Below are positions 12,140-25,900 of a DNA stretch of 64,000 nt, in pieces. The stretch spans positions 17,667,387 through 17,731,386 of the forward strand of contig OU612069.1 in the NCBI GenBank assembly GCA_914767715.1, in the 5' to 3' direction. The notes under the pieces were generated by a model. The model searched no databases, had not been told where the DNA came from, and saw only the letters and a program-made list of their open reading frames with translations. How positions within the stretch are numbered: the stretch's first letter is position 1; every line of letters begins with the position of its first letter. This DNA is from Membranipora membranacea (lineage: Eukaryota; Bryozoa; Gymnolaemata; Cheilostomatida; Membraniporidae). The translations under genes and the position numbers were made by a program.

Positions 12140-15100
12140 TGATAAAATTATAAAACAATGAAAATATATGTTTAATGTAATACTGTACACATTCAGAGCG
12201 GAAGCTATAATCCAATAACAGTCTGCATGTATTTCATGATTTACAATCATGACAGATGGTTTCTCTAACCCAGCTGTGGGTAACTTGTGGCCTATTTGCC
12301 GGTGCTGCCTAATGGATAATCAATCTTTTGCAGCCTAACTAACTAACGCTTATTTCATGTATGGTCGGTCAAAATTTAGAAAACCTGTGGTTCAATGAAC
12401 ATTAGGATATACTCCTAGGTTTCCAATCGATCGATAATCTCATATATATACCAAGCAGCCAAGTAAACATAGATAATGCCAGTTGGAATTACCTTTGGCC
12501 TTAAACTTTGCAAAAATTAATTGAATCACCAAGAACTTTGACAAAAGTTGACTTGAACAGGAGCACTGCTTGCACTGCAACTCAAACAGGTAATAAATTG
12601 ATGCTAAAAGTAGCAATGCATTCATATCATTAAGTATACCATTCTCTTCCCCGCATTTTGAAATAAATTTATGTTTTAAACTAATTTATCTATTAAATTT
12701 GAGATTTTGTGCACTTATTCTTTTCAAATGTACTGAATGCGTCACACTTCTATTCTAGCTCTGTTTATTGATGCTGACAATTTAGTTGAATATAATATAC
12801 AGCATTAAATTTTTTGCCCATCACTACGAGTCCATTGCTTTGTCCTTTCAGCTAGGTCATTGCCATCACAATGGCTACCCACACAATATATCAATTCCCA
12901 CACCTTCATGAACCACACCATCATTTGAGTGATGTCATCCTTGCTGCATCCTGTTTACGTAATCAAATTTTAGACAAATAGGTTAACAAATATGGTAACA
13001 AATAGGGTAACACCCAATAATTGACTTCCTAAGCGGCTATTAAAAGACTCCCAAACAGGATTCAAAACAAAGACCTAAAAGTACATCCCAAACATAACCG
13101 GCTAAAAATCCATTTTGGAATTGCTCAATAACTTTTCAGCCTTATTGATCTCAAAGACATTACAGGATAGGAAAGTCATTAAAGGAAGAGAATGATCGAT
13201 AATAAAATGATGAATGATCCCATTTGTCACATATTTGATAGGCTGTTCTCTAACTACCTAGTGACATCAGATCATTAAATTTCTTAACTTTTTGCTCGTA
13301 AAAGTCTTGATTCGAGGGTGTCAGATCCGTCTCTGAGTTCTATATCCTCCTTTCTAAATACTTATAGAATGATAATACTGATTCCAAGATCCTACTCAAA
13401 TTATGTCACACTTAAACATTAGGTATTACTTTGTACTAATCTACACTTACCGCAAGTATTTCTATTCTCAGAATTCCTGAAACTGTGGCTATCTATACCC
13501 GGTAATTACAATATCCATTCCCAAATTTTGTTATTTTGAAAGCTATGCCCTAAAGCGACTCAATTTATGGTATTTTGCGTTTCTGTCGTCTAAAACCTTT
13601 TAAAGATGTGGGTATGTTGTAACAATTATCGATCCGTCAGCTGTCTGCGCTGATCAAAGTAGCTCTTCACAGAAAATATTTCTGTAGCTTTAAGAATTTT
13701 CAATGACATTGGTCAAATTATCAGCTTTTCATGGTCAAATAACATGACCTACAAACAAAGTGGAATGATTAGGATCAACAAATAATACTGTCCCCAAAAA
13801 TGAGGTTCTTTCACAATTTTGTTCTTATTGGTCCATCGAATCAAGATGAAGTAATTCTACTGCCAACCTTCAATATCTCGTTTGTTTCACCATTGACCTG
13901 CTGGTCAGTTCGCTTTTTATTTTGCATCTTCAATGATATTTAAGTTAGAACTTCTTGAAACTTTATCATTCTAAAATCAAATAATTGTACATATAATATT
14001 GATGACTGAACAAGTGCGTTCTAGTCAACCCATTTATCAATTTTAATCAAATGTTTTGAAAAATTTATTTGTTTACTGATTGGAGGCAAATGGGAAATGG
14101 AATGGTCTTAACACACTGATAGAAGTTGTAACCTCAGCAGAACCTCAATGAGTTTTTATGTACACATTAATCTTCTGAGGATCAGCTGAGGCTTATATGT
14201 TAGTAAAGTGGCGTCATGCCCACCGCACTGCACTCTGAAACTGCGACCACTGATAAAACCTCTGAGGATCAGCTGAGGCTCCTGTCAGCATATATGTTAT
14301 GTAATATATTCCATGTAAAAAATTTAAAATATGTTAATGAAAAATGTTGTGCAAACCTCTGAGGTGACAACCGCTAACTGTGAGTTGACTAGAAAACTTG
14401 ACAACTACTGCTGTAGGGTAGTCTCTTATCAAATTCCATTTGGCGAAGGAGGAAAATACAGCTGGACCGAATTTGAATGTCCTCCGGAACCATGACATAC
14501 ACCGATTGGTCTATGATACAAACTAATAGTACAATAAAGTAAGAGAATATTTTGATGAGGATGAAAGTTGACATGATGAAACAAAGTTTCAAGAGCACCA
14601 AGTAACTTACTTTATGCTATTTTTGATTGACGCAACATCTAGCTGTCAAATGTCATAACAATAATTGTCACCTCTCAGTTTTGGTGTTTCAAAACAGGCA
14701 AGTAGTTGCAAGTCTAAATAATATGATCACTAACAGAAGTGACACAAAAACTATCAAAAATTTAAGAATATTTATTCAAAGTTTTATCTTGACAAATCCA
14801 AATATGATTCCAGTCACTTTTTGTTTGTCATTTCAGCGACAGACTACCTGGAATTATAAATGATATTATAATTATAAAAAAGTAAGTAAGTGCCAATCAT
14901 AATGTCCTACAGATTAAAGTAAATGCATTTTATAGTATAACACTTTTCAACATTTCCACTCTTTATATCTATATGTCGTAGGATGTAGGAGAGAAGGCAC
15001 TTCATCGATCAATTGTAATTAGTATTCTCTTCTGTATTATGCTGATGATAATTTTACTAATAATAATAATGTTATACTTAAAAGTAAAACACTGCCTTGT

Positions 15101-18100
15101 CCTGCATAGTATAAGCTGTATATATAATTTGCCTGGATTTATAATTTGCATGCAACAAATTTTGCCTCTGCACAATCCTATAGTATTTCTTGGGAATTTT
15201 TTCTTCTCAAAGATAGTAGTTATGCAAATAATCAATTTCAATTTTTTTAACATATCTTCACGCTCAAGCTTCTTTTTTTCCTTTTTTTCTTTCCCTTTTT
15301 TTATTTTCGGAAAATATTTTGCTACTGGAATGAAATAGACTGCCAATAAAGAAGGTAAAAAAATTCCCTGTTATGACAAAAAAAATAGATGTGTACAATA
15401 AATGTCATATGTCCTCTGTTATCACTTCCTTGTTGGTTGGTTGGTATGCTGCGAGATTGAGTGTTTATACTGTTACATGAGTAGGGAATACCAAAAAGAA
15501 ACATAAACAAAATGAGTAAAGTAAAGTCTGACTTCTAGTGGATTAAAAAATATCTTGCAATATCAAAATCAAGTGTCTGAGGAATGAGTCTTTACCCCAG
15601 GCAGTTCTGTATTTAAGGCTGCGATATCTGCCTGAGGGGAGTTTCTCAAGAACATTGTTTAAAAAATGTTCGTCATCATGTATTATCTGCAGGGCCAGGT
15701 TCTTTGTACGTTTTGATATGACTGAATCTAGGTCCCCAATATCAAGACCTAGTCTGTCGCCTTGCTTAAAAAACTTTCTCAGAGCTTTCTTGTCTCACGA
15801 ATAAATACTAGTGTAATGTTGTCAAACCATATTTTTATGTTATATTATGATTCCATCATATTGTAACATTTAGGATTGACAACAAACTCCAGGCACTTCT
15901 TAATCTGTAAATATTTATATCAAAATGAACCGCAATATTTTGAAATCATTGTAGTTGTGGAGAATTTACATGCATTGCTACCAGTTTCCAAGGATACTTT
16001 TGGAGGAAGATTTGCTTAGGGATGGTCATCAGCACATGCTTTCCCTGCTCACCATATTCTGGTAAGAGCAGGAAAAACATGTGAAGGCGGCAACCCTGTT
16101 TTGATTTTGATAATGTGGACTGATCGCTTTTTCGTTGATAAATACCTCCCATTTTCTTGTTAAATATTTATTATTTTATAGTATGTCAGAGCGTTTTTGT
16201 GGTGCCAACAACTTTTTGGTGAACAATGCAATGATGGGGCCTTGCCATAACCGCTTATATAAATGATGATTTGCGTGCGAAAAGTCACATTGAAGGTAGC
16301 CATATTTGTCTGTAATATTATTTATCAGCATCGCAGATAAAAAAAATTCAATCTCATTTACATAAGTGATTTTTTAAAGTGATTAACAAAATCTCATGCA
16401 CAAAATACTCAAGTATTTTGAAAAAGATGTGACACTATTCTGTCGTTTTTCCAACTGCCATCACGAATTCTATATGGATTTATTTCTATTCCTCCTGACC
16501 TGATATATGACTATCAGGAAAATGTGGTAAACTTATTGTAAAAACTGGCAAATAAAAATAGAAGTTACAAAGAAAAACAAATCTCTGACACATAGTGGAA
16601 TAAAGTAGTATTTAATGTCAAAATCATGTGACACAAAAAACTGTCACTTCCTCAGGGCCAACTTTATTTGATTGTGTAGTAACTTCAAAATAGATATATG
16701 CTTAGAGAGCTATTCATGAAGTGATCATCGACTTGTATGTATTTCAGAGATGGAGTCTTAGTTTGATTACCTTTAGGAGTGTCATTGATTGGATAATTAA
16801 AAACAAAACTTTGACAACTCTCGACCATGCTTGTGCATCAACACAACAAATAAACCTCGTCATCTGGAAAAATATTCCTACGGCACAAAATGAAAATATT
16901 AAAACTAATAATGAGTGGAAGGTGTAAATGTTAATGTACTGTAAGTGCACACAGTAGATGGTCAAATAAATAGGAAGCTATCAACGATCTAACAACTTTC
17001 CCATTACTTACCACACAAGTTATTCCTGGATATTCTCATCAATTAATAGGAAATAAACACCGATTGATCATCATTATCACAGCTCAACCATAACTATGCA
17101 TAAAAAAGTAAATATTATGCAATGCGGTGAACAGGTACAATGAAGCACAGTAATTAAAACACTTGTCATATACGTCGGAGGGCCGCTTATCAAGAGAATC
17201 TCAACAATGGAGAACAATTACTATTTAAAGTTGATTAGTGATCGGTTCCGACTGATGCCAAACTTCAACTTCAAAAATGCATTTTTTTGTGATCACAAAC
17301 CTTCTCATGGAAAATCAACCACCACAGAATGTATAATTTACCTTTTAATGACACTAATCACAAAAAAAGAGAGAGATTTACTTAATGTAAAACTAGCCCA
17401 ACACCCTGCGTCGTAGCTTGGCTAAATTGTATTTGATGACCCACTCCCTACAATATTCACTTTAACTGAATTATTCTAATCATCCAATAAATGATCTAGG
17501 GGTGTGAACTTTGAATTTCAGAATTTTAATTTTCTAATGATAAAAAGAATCTTTTGTTGGAAGTGTTCAGAATGTGTTTGACGTAATTAAAAAAACAGAG
17601 TTTGGATTTTAATTCATTGGGAGGGACGGGGTAATGGGGCTGGCACAACCTGGCACCTCTACAATTATCATTAATCAAGATACCATTCATTATTGATTTG
17701 TTTTTAGGTAGAATACTATTTGTCCTTAGATACAAAAAAACACTTTATTTTCCAATTTATGTTTACCGTTGGGCTATATATTGATGTTTCAGGCAGTGGA
17801 AATTGAGGAATTGAGGAAAATGGTCAACTGAAACTGTTTTTATTCAAGTTTTGCCATGACGACCTACGACCTAGTTCATGGGGCTGGATACAGTAAGGTT
17901 TATTCTCATGCATGTCAGTATAAACCTCTTGTTCTGCGAATGATTTTGATTAAGGCATGAAGGTGACCTTTGAAGCCATAGTCACAGAGGAAAATAGCAT
18001 AGCTTTTCAATGATCTCTTTGGGATCAGTTTGCATGCCTTTTCAGGATGTGAGCAGTGCAAAACAGGGTTTTGAAGCTATCAATAATATTTTGTCAGCTG

Positions 18101-18480
18101 TGAGATGCTGTGCAACAATTATTCTCTGCGACTCATCCTTGCCTATAATTTTCTCGCAGAACAGAGTTGATTTTTGGATATGAAGCTTGCCAATTAGCTG
18201 CCAATTAATTTGGAGAAATTCATTGATATTGTAAAATTTGAGTCTGTCTGTCATTGCTGGTGATGATTGCCTCTTTGACAACTGTCAACTGTAATCCAGC
18301 ATGGATAATTCTGTAACAAGGACAATAGACAGCTGGCCAACATGTTTCTTCACACACATTTACAAACATGAAACTTAATTGTCTTTTTTTGATGATCTTC
18401 TGGGGCCAGTCGCCTCAGGTTTCTTGTCGGCAAATTTTGTTAAGTTTGACCACTATTAGTACACCAAGTACCACAAAACA
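12140..18480. other. Non-coding sequence downstream of receptor A
   Basis: 12,150-13,880 is unique to unit A. From about 13,900 it is colinear with 32,290-36,735 of unit B. It includes a pyrimidine-rich run at 15,265-15,301 and a tandemly used motif TCTGAGGATCAGCTGAGGCT (near 14,173 and 14,261). No open frame is convincing. Confidence 0.6.
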
Positions 18481-19650
18481 ATCAGATAACAAGTATTTTG
18501 TACACATAGACAGTTGGTCTCTCTGCTTCTCCTGGTGTTATCCCGACTCTAGCAACAATAAATCCAATAATCTCGACACAATCTTCCAAGATTCTTATTC
18601 AGGTCAATCACTTCAAAATACATGGTTCTACAACTTGACCATCATTGCACACGACAACTTGATGAGCTTGTTTTGCCTGTCAATGCTATGTATTAGCGAA
18701 ATTTCTATTTTTTCTTACCTCAATGATTAAAAAGGTAGCTGGGGGTTCCCCTTTAGGAGGGGGGCGACTAATACGCCATTTCCTGGTTAACCCCAAATAA
18801 GTTAGAAATAAACATTTAAGTAAGTACAGTAAGTTGCTGGAGAACAGCATGGGCAGGGCAAGAACTTCATAGGAGGAAATTCGGCCTCGATACTTTAGAA
18901 AAGGCGGAAACTTTAGCACCAACCACACATGCACCCAAGTCACCTTTCACACACTGAGAAATATAGTAACATAAGGTAGTATTTTAGGGTTGAAGGGTGG
19001 GAATTGTGAAAAGACGACTTGTCACTTCAGTTGTCTAGAATGAATGGGATGAGAAAAACCCGCGGACTGACGAGATAAGTAAATTTGCTTAAACTCGCTA
19101 GATGAGTTCTTTAGGTGTAAAAAACTCTATATTTCTGCCAGTCATAATCTTTTCTTTGTTAATCTGAGAGACAGGTGGTGCGGCTTATATCGATACTTAT
19201 TAATTACCAGCGTCATAGGCCTGTCACAGAATGCTATATGAAGACTAGTGTCAGGTGGAATTGAACGTGGTTGGAACCACGGTGTGCGTTTTTATCTAGT
19301 GGTTATGCAGGCATTCCAAATTATTGGCTACAGACAAATGGTTTTTTAAAGGTCTGTTTGGAAGAGCCTGACAATAGGAAATGAGGCAATTTTATTAATC
19401 CAAATTATTGTTGGACTTGACCGGACAGGAATATTCCTTTCTAGCATCTAACACCACATAGGGCATGCATGACCTTGCTCCGAAAATAAGTTGGTTTAGC
19501 GCCCTAACATGCTCATTCATTACCTAGTCAACACAGTTTTGTGTCTTTTATTTCAGAGATAAACCATAATATGATCTCATTTATTATCTTGATATTTTCT
19601 ATAGTGTATTCAGGGTATTGCATTTTTAACCAAAAAATGTCAACTTGCTC

Positions 19651-19963
19651 TCACATTATACAGTCTAGTCGAGTGGCAATATCCTGAAGCTGAGACAAAA
19701 ACATCAGGATTGAATTGTGTTGATGGATCTAGACTTGACATCTTTAAAGCAGCTCAGCGAAAGCAGTTTCTCTAACTTTGAGAACTAGGTCAGCTTGACC
19801 TAGATTTAAATTATTGAGCCTGTCCATGTTTGTTAATACAATCAATTTAATTATCTTCGCCTCTGTCATGGTGAGGTACTGGCTAAGGGCTCTCAGAATT
19901 CTGGAAAACAAGTCGCGGGCCTGGGATTTCTGCAGCTGATAATAAAGGCTTCGATCTTTGTTT
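19651..19963 (-). pseudogene. Relic last exon of the second nuclear receptor gene (copy B)
   Basis: Minus-strand homologue of receptor exon 6. It keeps the helix residues YQLQKSQARDLFSRILRA, then TEAKIIKLIVL, then VLKVRETAFAELL (compare [13 protein letters not shown] in the intact genes). Two in-frame stop codons follow, after which the frame resumes with FLSQLQDIATRLDCIM and stop. The acceptor AG present in copy A is lost here (TATATG replaces TGTAG). No exon 5 counterpart is evident between 20,070 and 22,240. The missing splice site and two stops make it a pseudogene. Confidence 0.75.
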
Positions 19964-19999
19964 AACATATAAATAGAACCAAAACACAACAACACGAAA

Positions 20000-22900
20000 A
20001 CATTCATAGCTACATAAACAACTCCATATCATGCTGAATGCAACTGCAGCTCTGGCTACGTTTCCCACATTTATCTTATAGGTGCCTGGTTTTGAGCGTC
20101 CAGAGTCACGTTAGGCCTGATTGGTAGGCAACAAATAGGAAATATCAGACAAGGCAGGGTGATTTTATCCTGACATTGAGGTCAGATAAGGCTCTCGCTA
20201 TGTTATACTATTACAATGATGGCCACACAAATGGTAATCCATGACCTTAATTGTGTCTATAATATTTTCAAAATTATAGCCTCAAAGAATTCGGAAGGAC
20301 CACAGCAATACATAGTCTGACAGCTAGTTCTGCAGTAGTTTCACACTTAGAAAATTCAGAGCACTTCAGGGTAAAAATGATATATAGTGTTTGAAATTGT
20401 CCTCCCTTCTCATATCGGCCTATCACTTCCATCTACTTGAGAGAACTGTATAAGTTCATAAATGAAATTATATAATATTGCAAAATGTCTCCTGACAATA
20501 GAACTATATTGATTTTGAACTTATGTGGAAAAGAATAGTAATTAAAAGTATTTTGAAGTGGTAGCTTATTAGGTTGGCACAGCACTAGGCCCCATGAATA
20601 CCTCATAGCTTATATATGAGAAAAGAGGATTGTTTCTAACACTATACATTATGATTACCCAGAAGTAGGCCTACTCTGAATTTTCAAAATGTGAAAATAT
20701 TGCATAATTACTGCAGAACTAGCTGCCAGACTATATATTTCCTGTGGTCCTTCCAAAGTCTTTAAGCTATAACAGTTGAGACATGTGCCTAGTCATGAAT
20801 CTAATAGATGCTCCTTTTATTACCGGCCTCTTCTCAGCTGGCTCCTTATCAATCCCATTTCCTGAAAAGTAGTTAATCTGTCATTACAAAGCTACATTTC
20901 CTCCAATCTCGAATGACATTCAAATTTCTTTGATGGCCCCATTGAAGGCGCTTGACATCTACTATTTGTGTCAATATTAAAATTATCATATTTCATATTA
21001 GATTCCTGTAACGAGTAAATATATTGCTAAATAATTGTTCTTCCACATTTAATATGTGGGGCAAAGTGTAGTACCATTCAAGAATAGAGCTTCATCACTG
21101 AAATGCTGGTCACAAAGCCCCAGCCGCATACAGAGTCTCTGGAATAGGGTTTAGCACTACAATTTATTTTTAGTTAAGAAGGTAATTTCCTATATGGTAC
21201 CACAAAACTTATGGCAAATGGCAAAAGAGAAATTTGCCATCTGTAGAATTGGACAGATGTTGGTATTCAGAATAGTGTAGAGGTCGAGCCGGTGAAACAA
21301 AATCTTTTATAAAAAGTCTCACTGCAGACTTCACAGCATTGTACCCAAGGTGAGCTACAACCTAGGAAGTCATAAGCCCGTATAGAGCCAAATGATGAGA
21401 GGAAATAAGTGCATCGGACTTATCCCACCAATTCATGGTTACTCAACACACTCACAAATAGCAAAGGTGGATACAGTGAAAAAGAAATTATTGGTAGCTC
21501 CAACAGTTCTTATAGGGTATCAACAAAATAAAAAGGATTGTGAACTCAGTTGCAGTTTGCATGAGCACACCTAAAATTAAAAAATTCATCCAATATTAAG
21601 ATTCCTGCAACAAGCATGTAAAGTAATGTGAGTTTGTGGGTCCTCACCGAAACTAATTCATCTATAATATGCTGTTTTTCTGATTTATAGAATAGAATTG
21701 CGTCCCGCATGGGTTGCAAATGCATTTCGAGAATTTGAGGTTACCAGAGATTTTTAGAAAAACCAGGGTTACTCCCACTCAAGGGATCAGCTGGTTTGTT
21801 GGTATTCAAACCAACCTACCATGTTAGTAAACCTGAATGGAAGTTTTCTTACCAATGAACGTTACACCTCTACTATTTTCAACAGCAATATAATTGTATA
21901 TATACCTGAAATTTCGGAAGACAATTCCTAATCCATTATCACATATATTCGGCCTACTGCTTTGATTAGATATATTTGTAATTATTTCAACACCAAGAGA
22001 GATGTTGAAGAATATAATATGTGATTCAGTCAAATTTAAGCTTACTAACTTTACCGCTGCCATACAATTTAAAAGCTTCACAGCAGAATTGTTTGAGAAG
22101 ATCTTACGGTTTTAATATAGCTATGTAGATAAAACTAGAAAATGGTTCCATCCTCAATGTTTTAGGACAGTGCTTGCAAGACATAGCAAAAATAAAGGCA
22201 CAGTCTTGGTATTTCTCAAATTTAGGATTGTATCTCTAATCACAGTTCTATGCAGTTAAAGTAACACCAATGAAGAATTTTATTGTCAAAAAACAGACAT
22301 CAGTTCTTTCTCCGTTTCCGCCTTCCGCATTTAATAATTCAGCGATCAATCAAACACACAGTGGTACAAGATGCCCTAATTATGCAGTAAATTCAACAAG
22401 TTTCCTACTTTATCTTTGACATGTCAACTACAACTTAATTATTATGCATCAAAAAAACACCTCCTTTTTTATTTATAACCCTTTTAAAAACAATATAACA
22501 TAATTAATTTGAGTAAAATTGCAAGGGTATGAGGAAGATCTTGTTCCGAATTTGGCAGACACTGCTTGAAGGTCATTACCCAATACCTGTGTAATCCATG
22601 CTGGTTTCTCCCTGCAATGCCACCAGGGTTTTTGACTATCTAAAGCTTCTCAGAAAAAGACATAGGCTGTTTAGTCAAAATTTTGCTGTAGAAGACATTT
22701 ATGTTCATGTCCACTGTTAAATATCTGCCAAATTCTCAACTTTATAATGCTTAACTATCAGTTCCTAATTTGTTGTGGGGTTTCTTAATGTGGTTGCAAA
22801 GGCTCAGCTCAATCTGACAATCTGTTTCAAGTAATTTGCAACAAACCACAGCTGCTGTTGTCAACTATTATGAAATGCAGTGTTTAATTGATGTGAAGAC

Positions 22901-25900
22901 TTGCATAATATGTGTCAACAGTTGATTACCTCAAGTTAACAAAAATATTGTTTACCTCGCTTTGCCCATAAAATGGATGGATGACATGCCTGCCTCTCCA
23001 ACAGCCCACATTCGAAATACATTTCATTATTGACTAATAGGTTGATTTGAATGACAGCGTTACTGAGAGAGTTTAATGTTGGCATACACAGGTCCCAGAG
23101 ACTGCCACGCCATGGTGCGGAGTTTGATAATTTTTCCTAAATAATGATTTCAAGATGCATCAAAAAATATCTTGTGATATAATTAGCATTTGGTCTTCAA
23201 CCAAAACATGGATTAGCTATTATGAAATTTTAATTTATAAAAGTAAACAATTAAAATTGGTGAAAATTGATTGATAATCCCAATTCTTTTATTTGGTATT
23301 TTGGTGAAAAACCTCATGAAAACACATTAAAATGGTTATACCGGCCGAAATGTTGTCTGTCAAATTGAACATCTGGAATATTATCCATTACTGGTTGATG
23401 GAAGAAATAATTGACAAAAGTGACCGAGTGACATTATTTCTGGATGAACAAAGATCAGCTTGTATTGAAATTAGTAGTTCTGTCTGTGTAAGAGATCACT
23501 GCACATCATACATCCATCTCATGTAAAATGACTGCAATAGAAAAATGTTTATAAACACAGCTTTATGAAAAATGAATTTTTTCAATCAATTCAATCAAAC
23601 AATTAATCAGGAAAATTTGGATCTTTATGGTACGGAACAGGATATAGCTCAACCCAATATGCCTTTCCTTCTTGCACACACAAACATGACTTTGCAATAA
23701 GGAATCCATGAATTGACGTAGTTGCATATGAACAGATGGTGTCACTTCAAAAGGGGGTAAGAAATTCACCACGAATACCGGATATCTCTAATAATCTCGC
23801 CCCCTCAAATATTGCTCTAAGTTAGGAGACCGATCTCATCAATGTGTGTCAGTTTCCATTTAAGAGGTTAGTAATCTTGGTAGAAATGTATTGCCTGATA
23901 AGGCCTTATCCTTCCAAACAATTTCCGATACAACTACAGTTGCTTGTATTAAAAAAAAATTAGAGCTAATGAAGAACCAAATGATAATACTGATCGGCAC
24001 ATTTACCATCATTTGATGAAAATGTAGTGATCTTCTCAGATGGAAGACTTATATGTGAGTCTTAGATCGAAAAATTTAGCTTCGAGGCTGACCAATGCAT
24101 TTGTTCTGCTCCTAGTCCTTGGTCACGCCATACTCATGGATTGCTACAATGTTGTTCAACATGTAAAATTAATTTGGCATCCAAAAATTAATTTGCTTTT
24201 TGCAGGATGTATATTTAGAATGCGTAGGTCACAAGAAGGAAATAGAACGGACACAGGATGGTGTACAAACAACTAAGTGGATGCTGGACAATGTCAAATT
24301 ACTGTGGGCGACAAATTTGTATGCAGTCTAGGCATCTATTTATGAAATCATTAAAATCACGATTTTTATCAAGGTTACTTGGATACAAGGTCACAATTGA
24401 TGTAAGTGGAAGCTAGCATGCAGGGCATGGGGAAACAAAGGGTGGATCTTGCAAATCTTGGCAGAATGAATATTAGCGTAGGCACAGTTAGTATTGTCAT
24501 AGTCTTTCACATCTGGCTTTAGAGCCAATTGAACAACTTATTACCCTTTCACTTGTTGCAATTCAAATTTTGGCACCATGTCTGGAAACTTACAAGATAT
24601 TTTTGCAGCTGTTGTGGTTATGAAAAAAAGTCTAAAGTCCAAATTACTAACTGAATAAGTATATGTGTAACATTCAACTTTGAAGTACTATATTATTTTG
24701 TGTGGTCCAATACGCGTTCAAACATTATCTAAAAATAATTTATTATGAATAAGCAACTAAAAATATTATATATATCCTCGGAAATAAAAGAACTTTTGCT
24801 TTACACTTCTTCAAATAGTGAATTTTTGTGTACTCGGCTCATTCAGCTAGACAGAATAAAAACAGCCACAAAAAGAGCAAATATAATTTTCTACGAGGCA
24901 TGACCTTACCGAGTGCAATGCCCTGCTTGGCCATCAATAGCAAGGTCTGTCCATTTTCGGGCTGTAGTCCTGTTATTATTGAGTTGAACAGGATATCCTG
25001 CTCCTTTCATAGGACATTGTGCACACACATAAATTATTTCCCCAAGACGTTAAATCTAATGCTGACAAGTCAGTGACGTTGTCAATTGTCATGATTTATT
25101 AAATAGCTCAGATCCATAGTTTGGAAGTCAGAATGCAAAACGATTTATGCATTGTTACCCGCTTGCAATACCACCAACTGTATAATGTTTGATATCAGAA
25201 AATAAAGCTTATAGAAATCCCTCCGCGGTATGACTTGCAAAACCCCATCTTTGGAATAATAAGTCAGTTTGAGGTGTTAAAAAAAGAAATTTTATGCCAT
25301 GAAATGGATCTGATAAACAGTAAACACTTTAATAGGCAAAAAATGGAGATATTATTAATAACTCTGTTATTGTCACACCTGCACGAATAGAAGGTGTTTG
25401 GAAGGGGAGGGGGATGTATCAAAAGCTTTGACAATGACATCATCTTAGAATTATGAAGAGGATCACCATCATAGGTGAGCATCATATCCTGCCACTAATA
25501 AGTAAGTACTATTAGGACACCATACTTTGAATGAATACGTGACAGATCCTGTTTTATACTGCGTGGGAACACTATTCAGGGCGTTGACATCAATTTTTTA
25601 AATAACAAAGGCAAGTTATTGTCATAATTATGACTTCACTTCGAAATTTCCTCGTTAGTTTATAGTCACTGAAGAAAACAATGCGCAGTGCGAGATATGT
25701 GGGTGCAAGAGAAGGTGTGACAGACTGATGGGCCTTTTCTTTCAAGCACCTCTTCACACAAACTTTATGTAAAAAAACACCCACACGACCGGTTTAAGCT
25801 GATCCAGAGCTGGAACTCCCTTGCTGACTCAGATATGATTTGCCGACCCCAACTTTTGCTGTCTGCCAAATAAATAGTGTATTATTATAATTATTAGTAT

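Larger units (their letters stand above)
1..18480. repeat. Segmental duplication unit A (left edge outside the window)
   Basis: The marker CCTGGTGT followed by ACTCTAACAACAG near position 67 recurs at 18,531 and 36,780, giving periods of about 18.46 and 18.25 kb. The match to unit B is already present at the window start, so the array continues or begins to the left. Contents in order: relic receptor (-), diverged non-coding sequence with direct repeats, promoter and receptor gene (+), then 6 kb of downstream sequence. The stretch at 12,150-13,880 has no counterpart in unit B. Confidence 0.8.

Noticed and set aside
15002-15346. Overlapping 114-aa and 99-aa frames on opposite strands
   Set aside because: Low-complexity Lys/Phe-rich translations of an A/T and pyrimidine-rich tract.
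18368-18730. 120-aa open frame at the A/B unit junction
   Set aside because: The corresponding sequence in unit A (near 1-240) and unit C is not open in this frame, so no coding constraint is visible.
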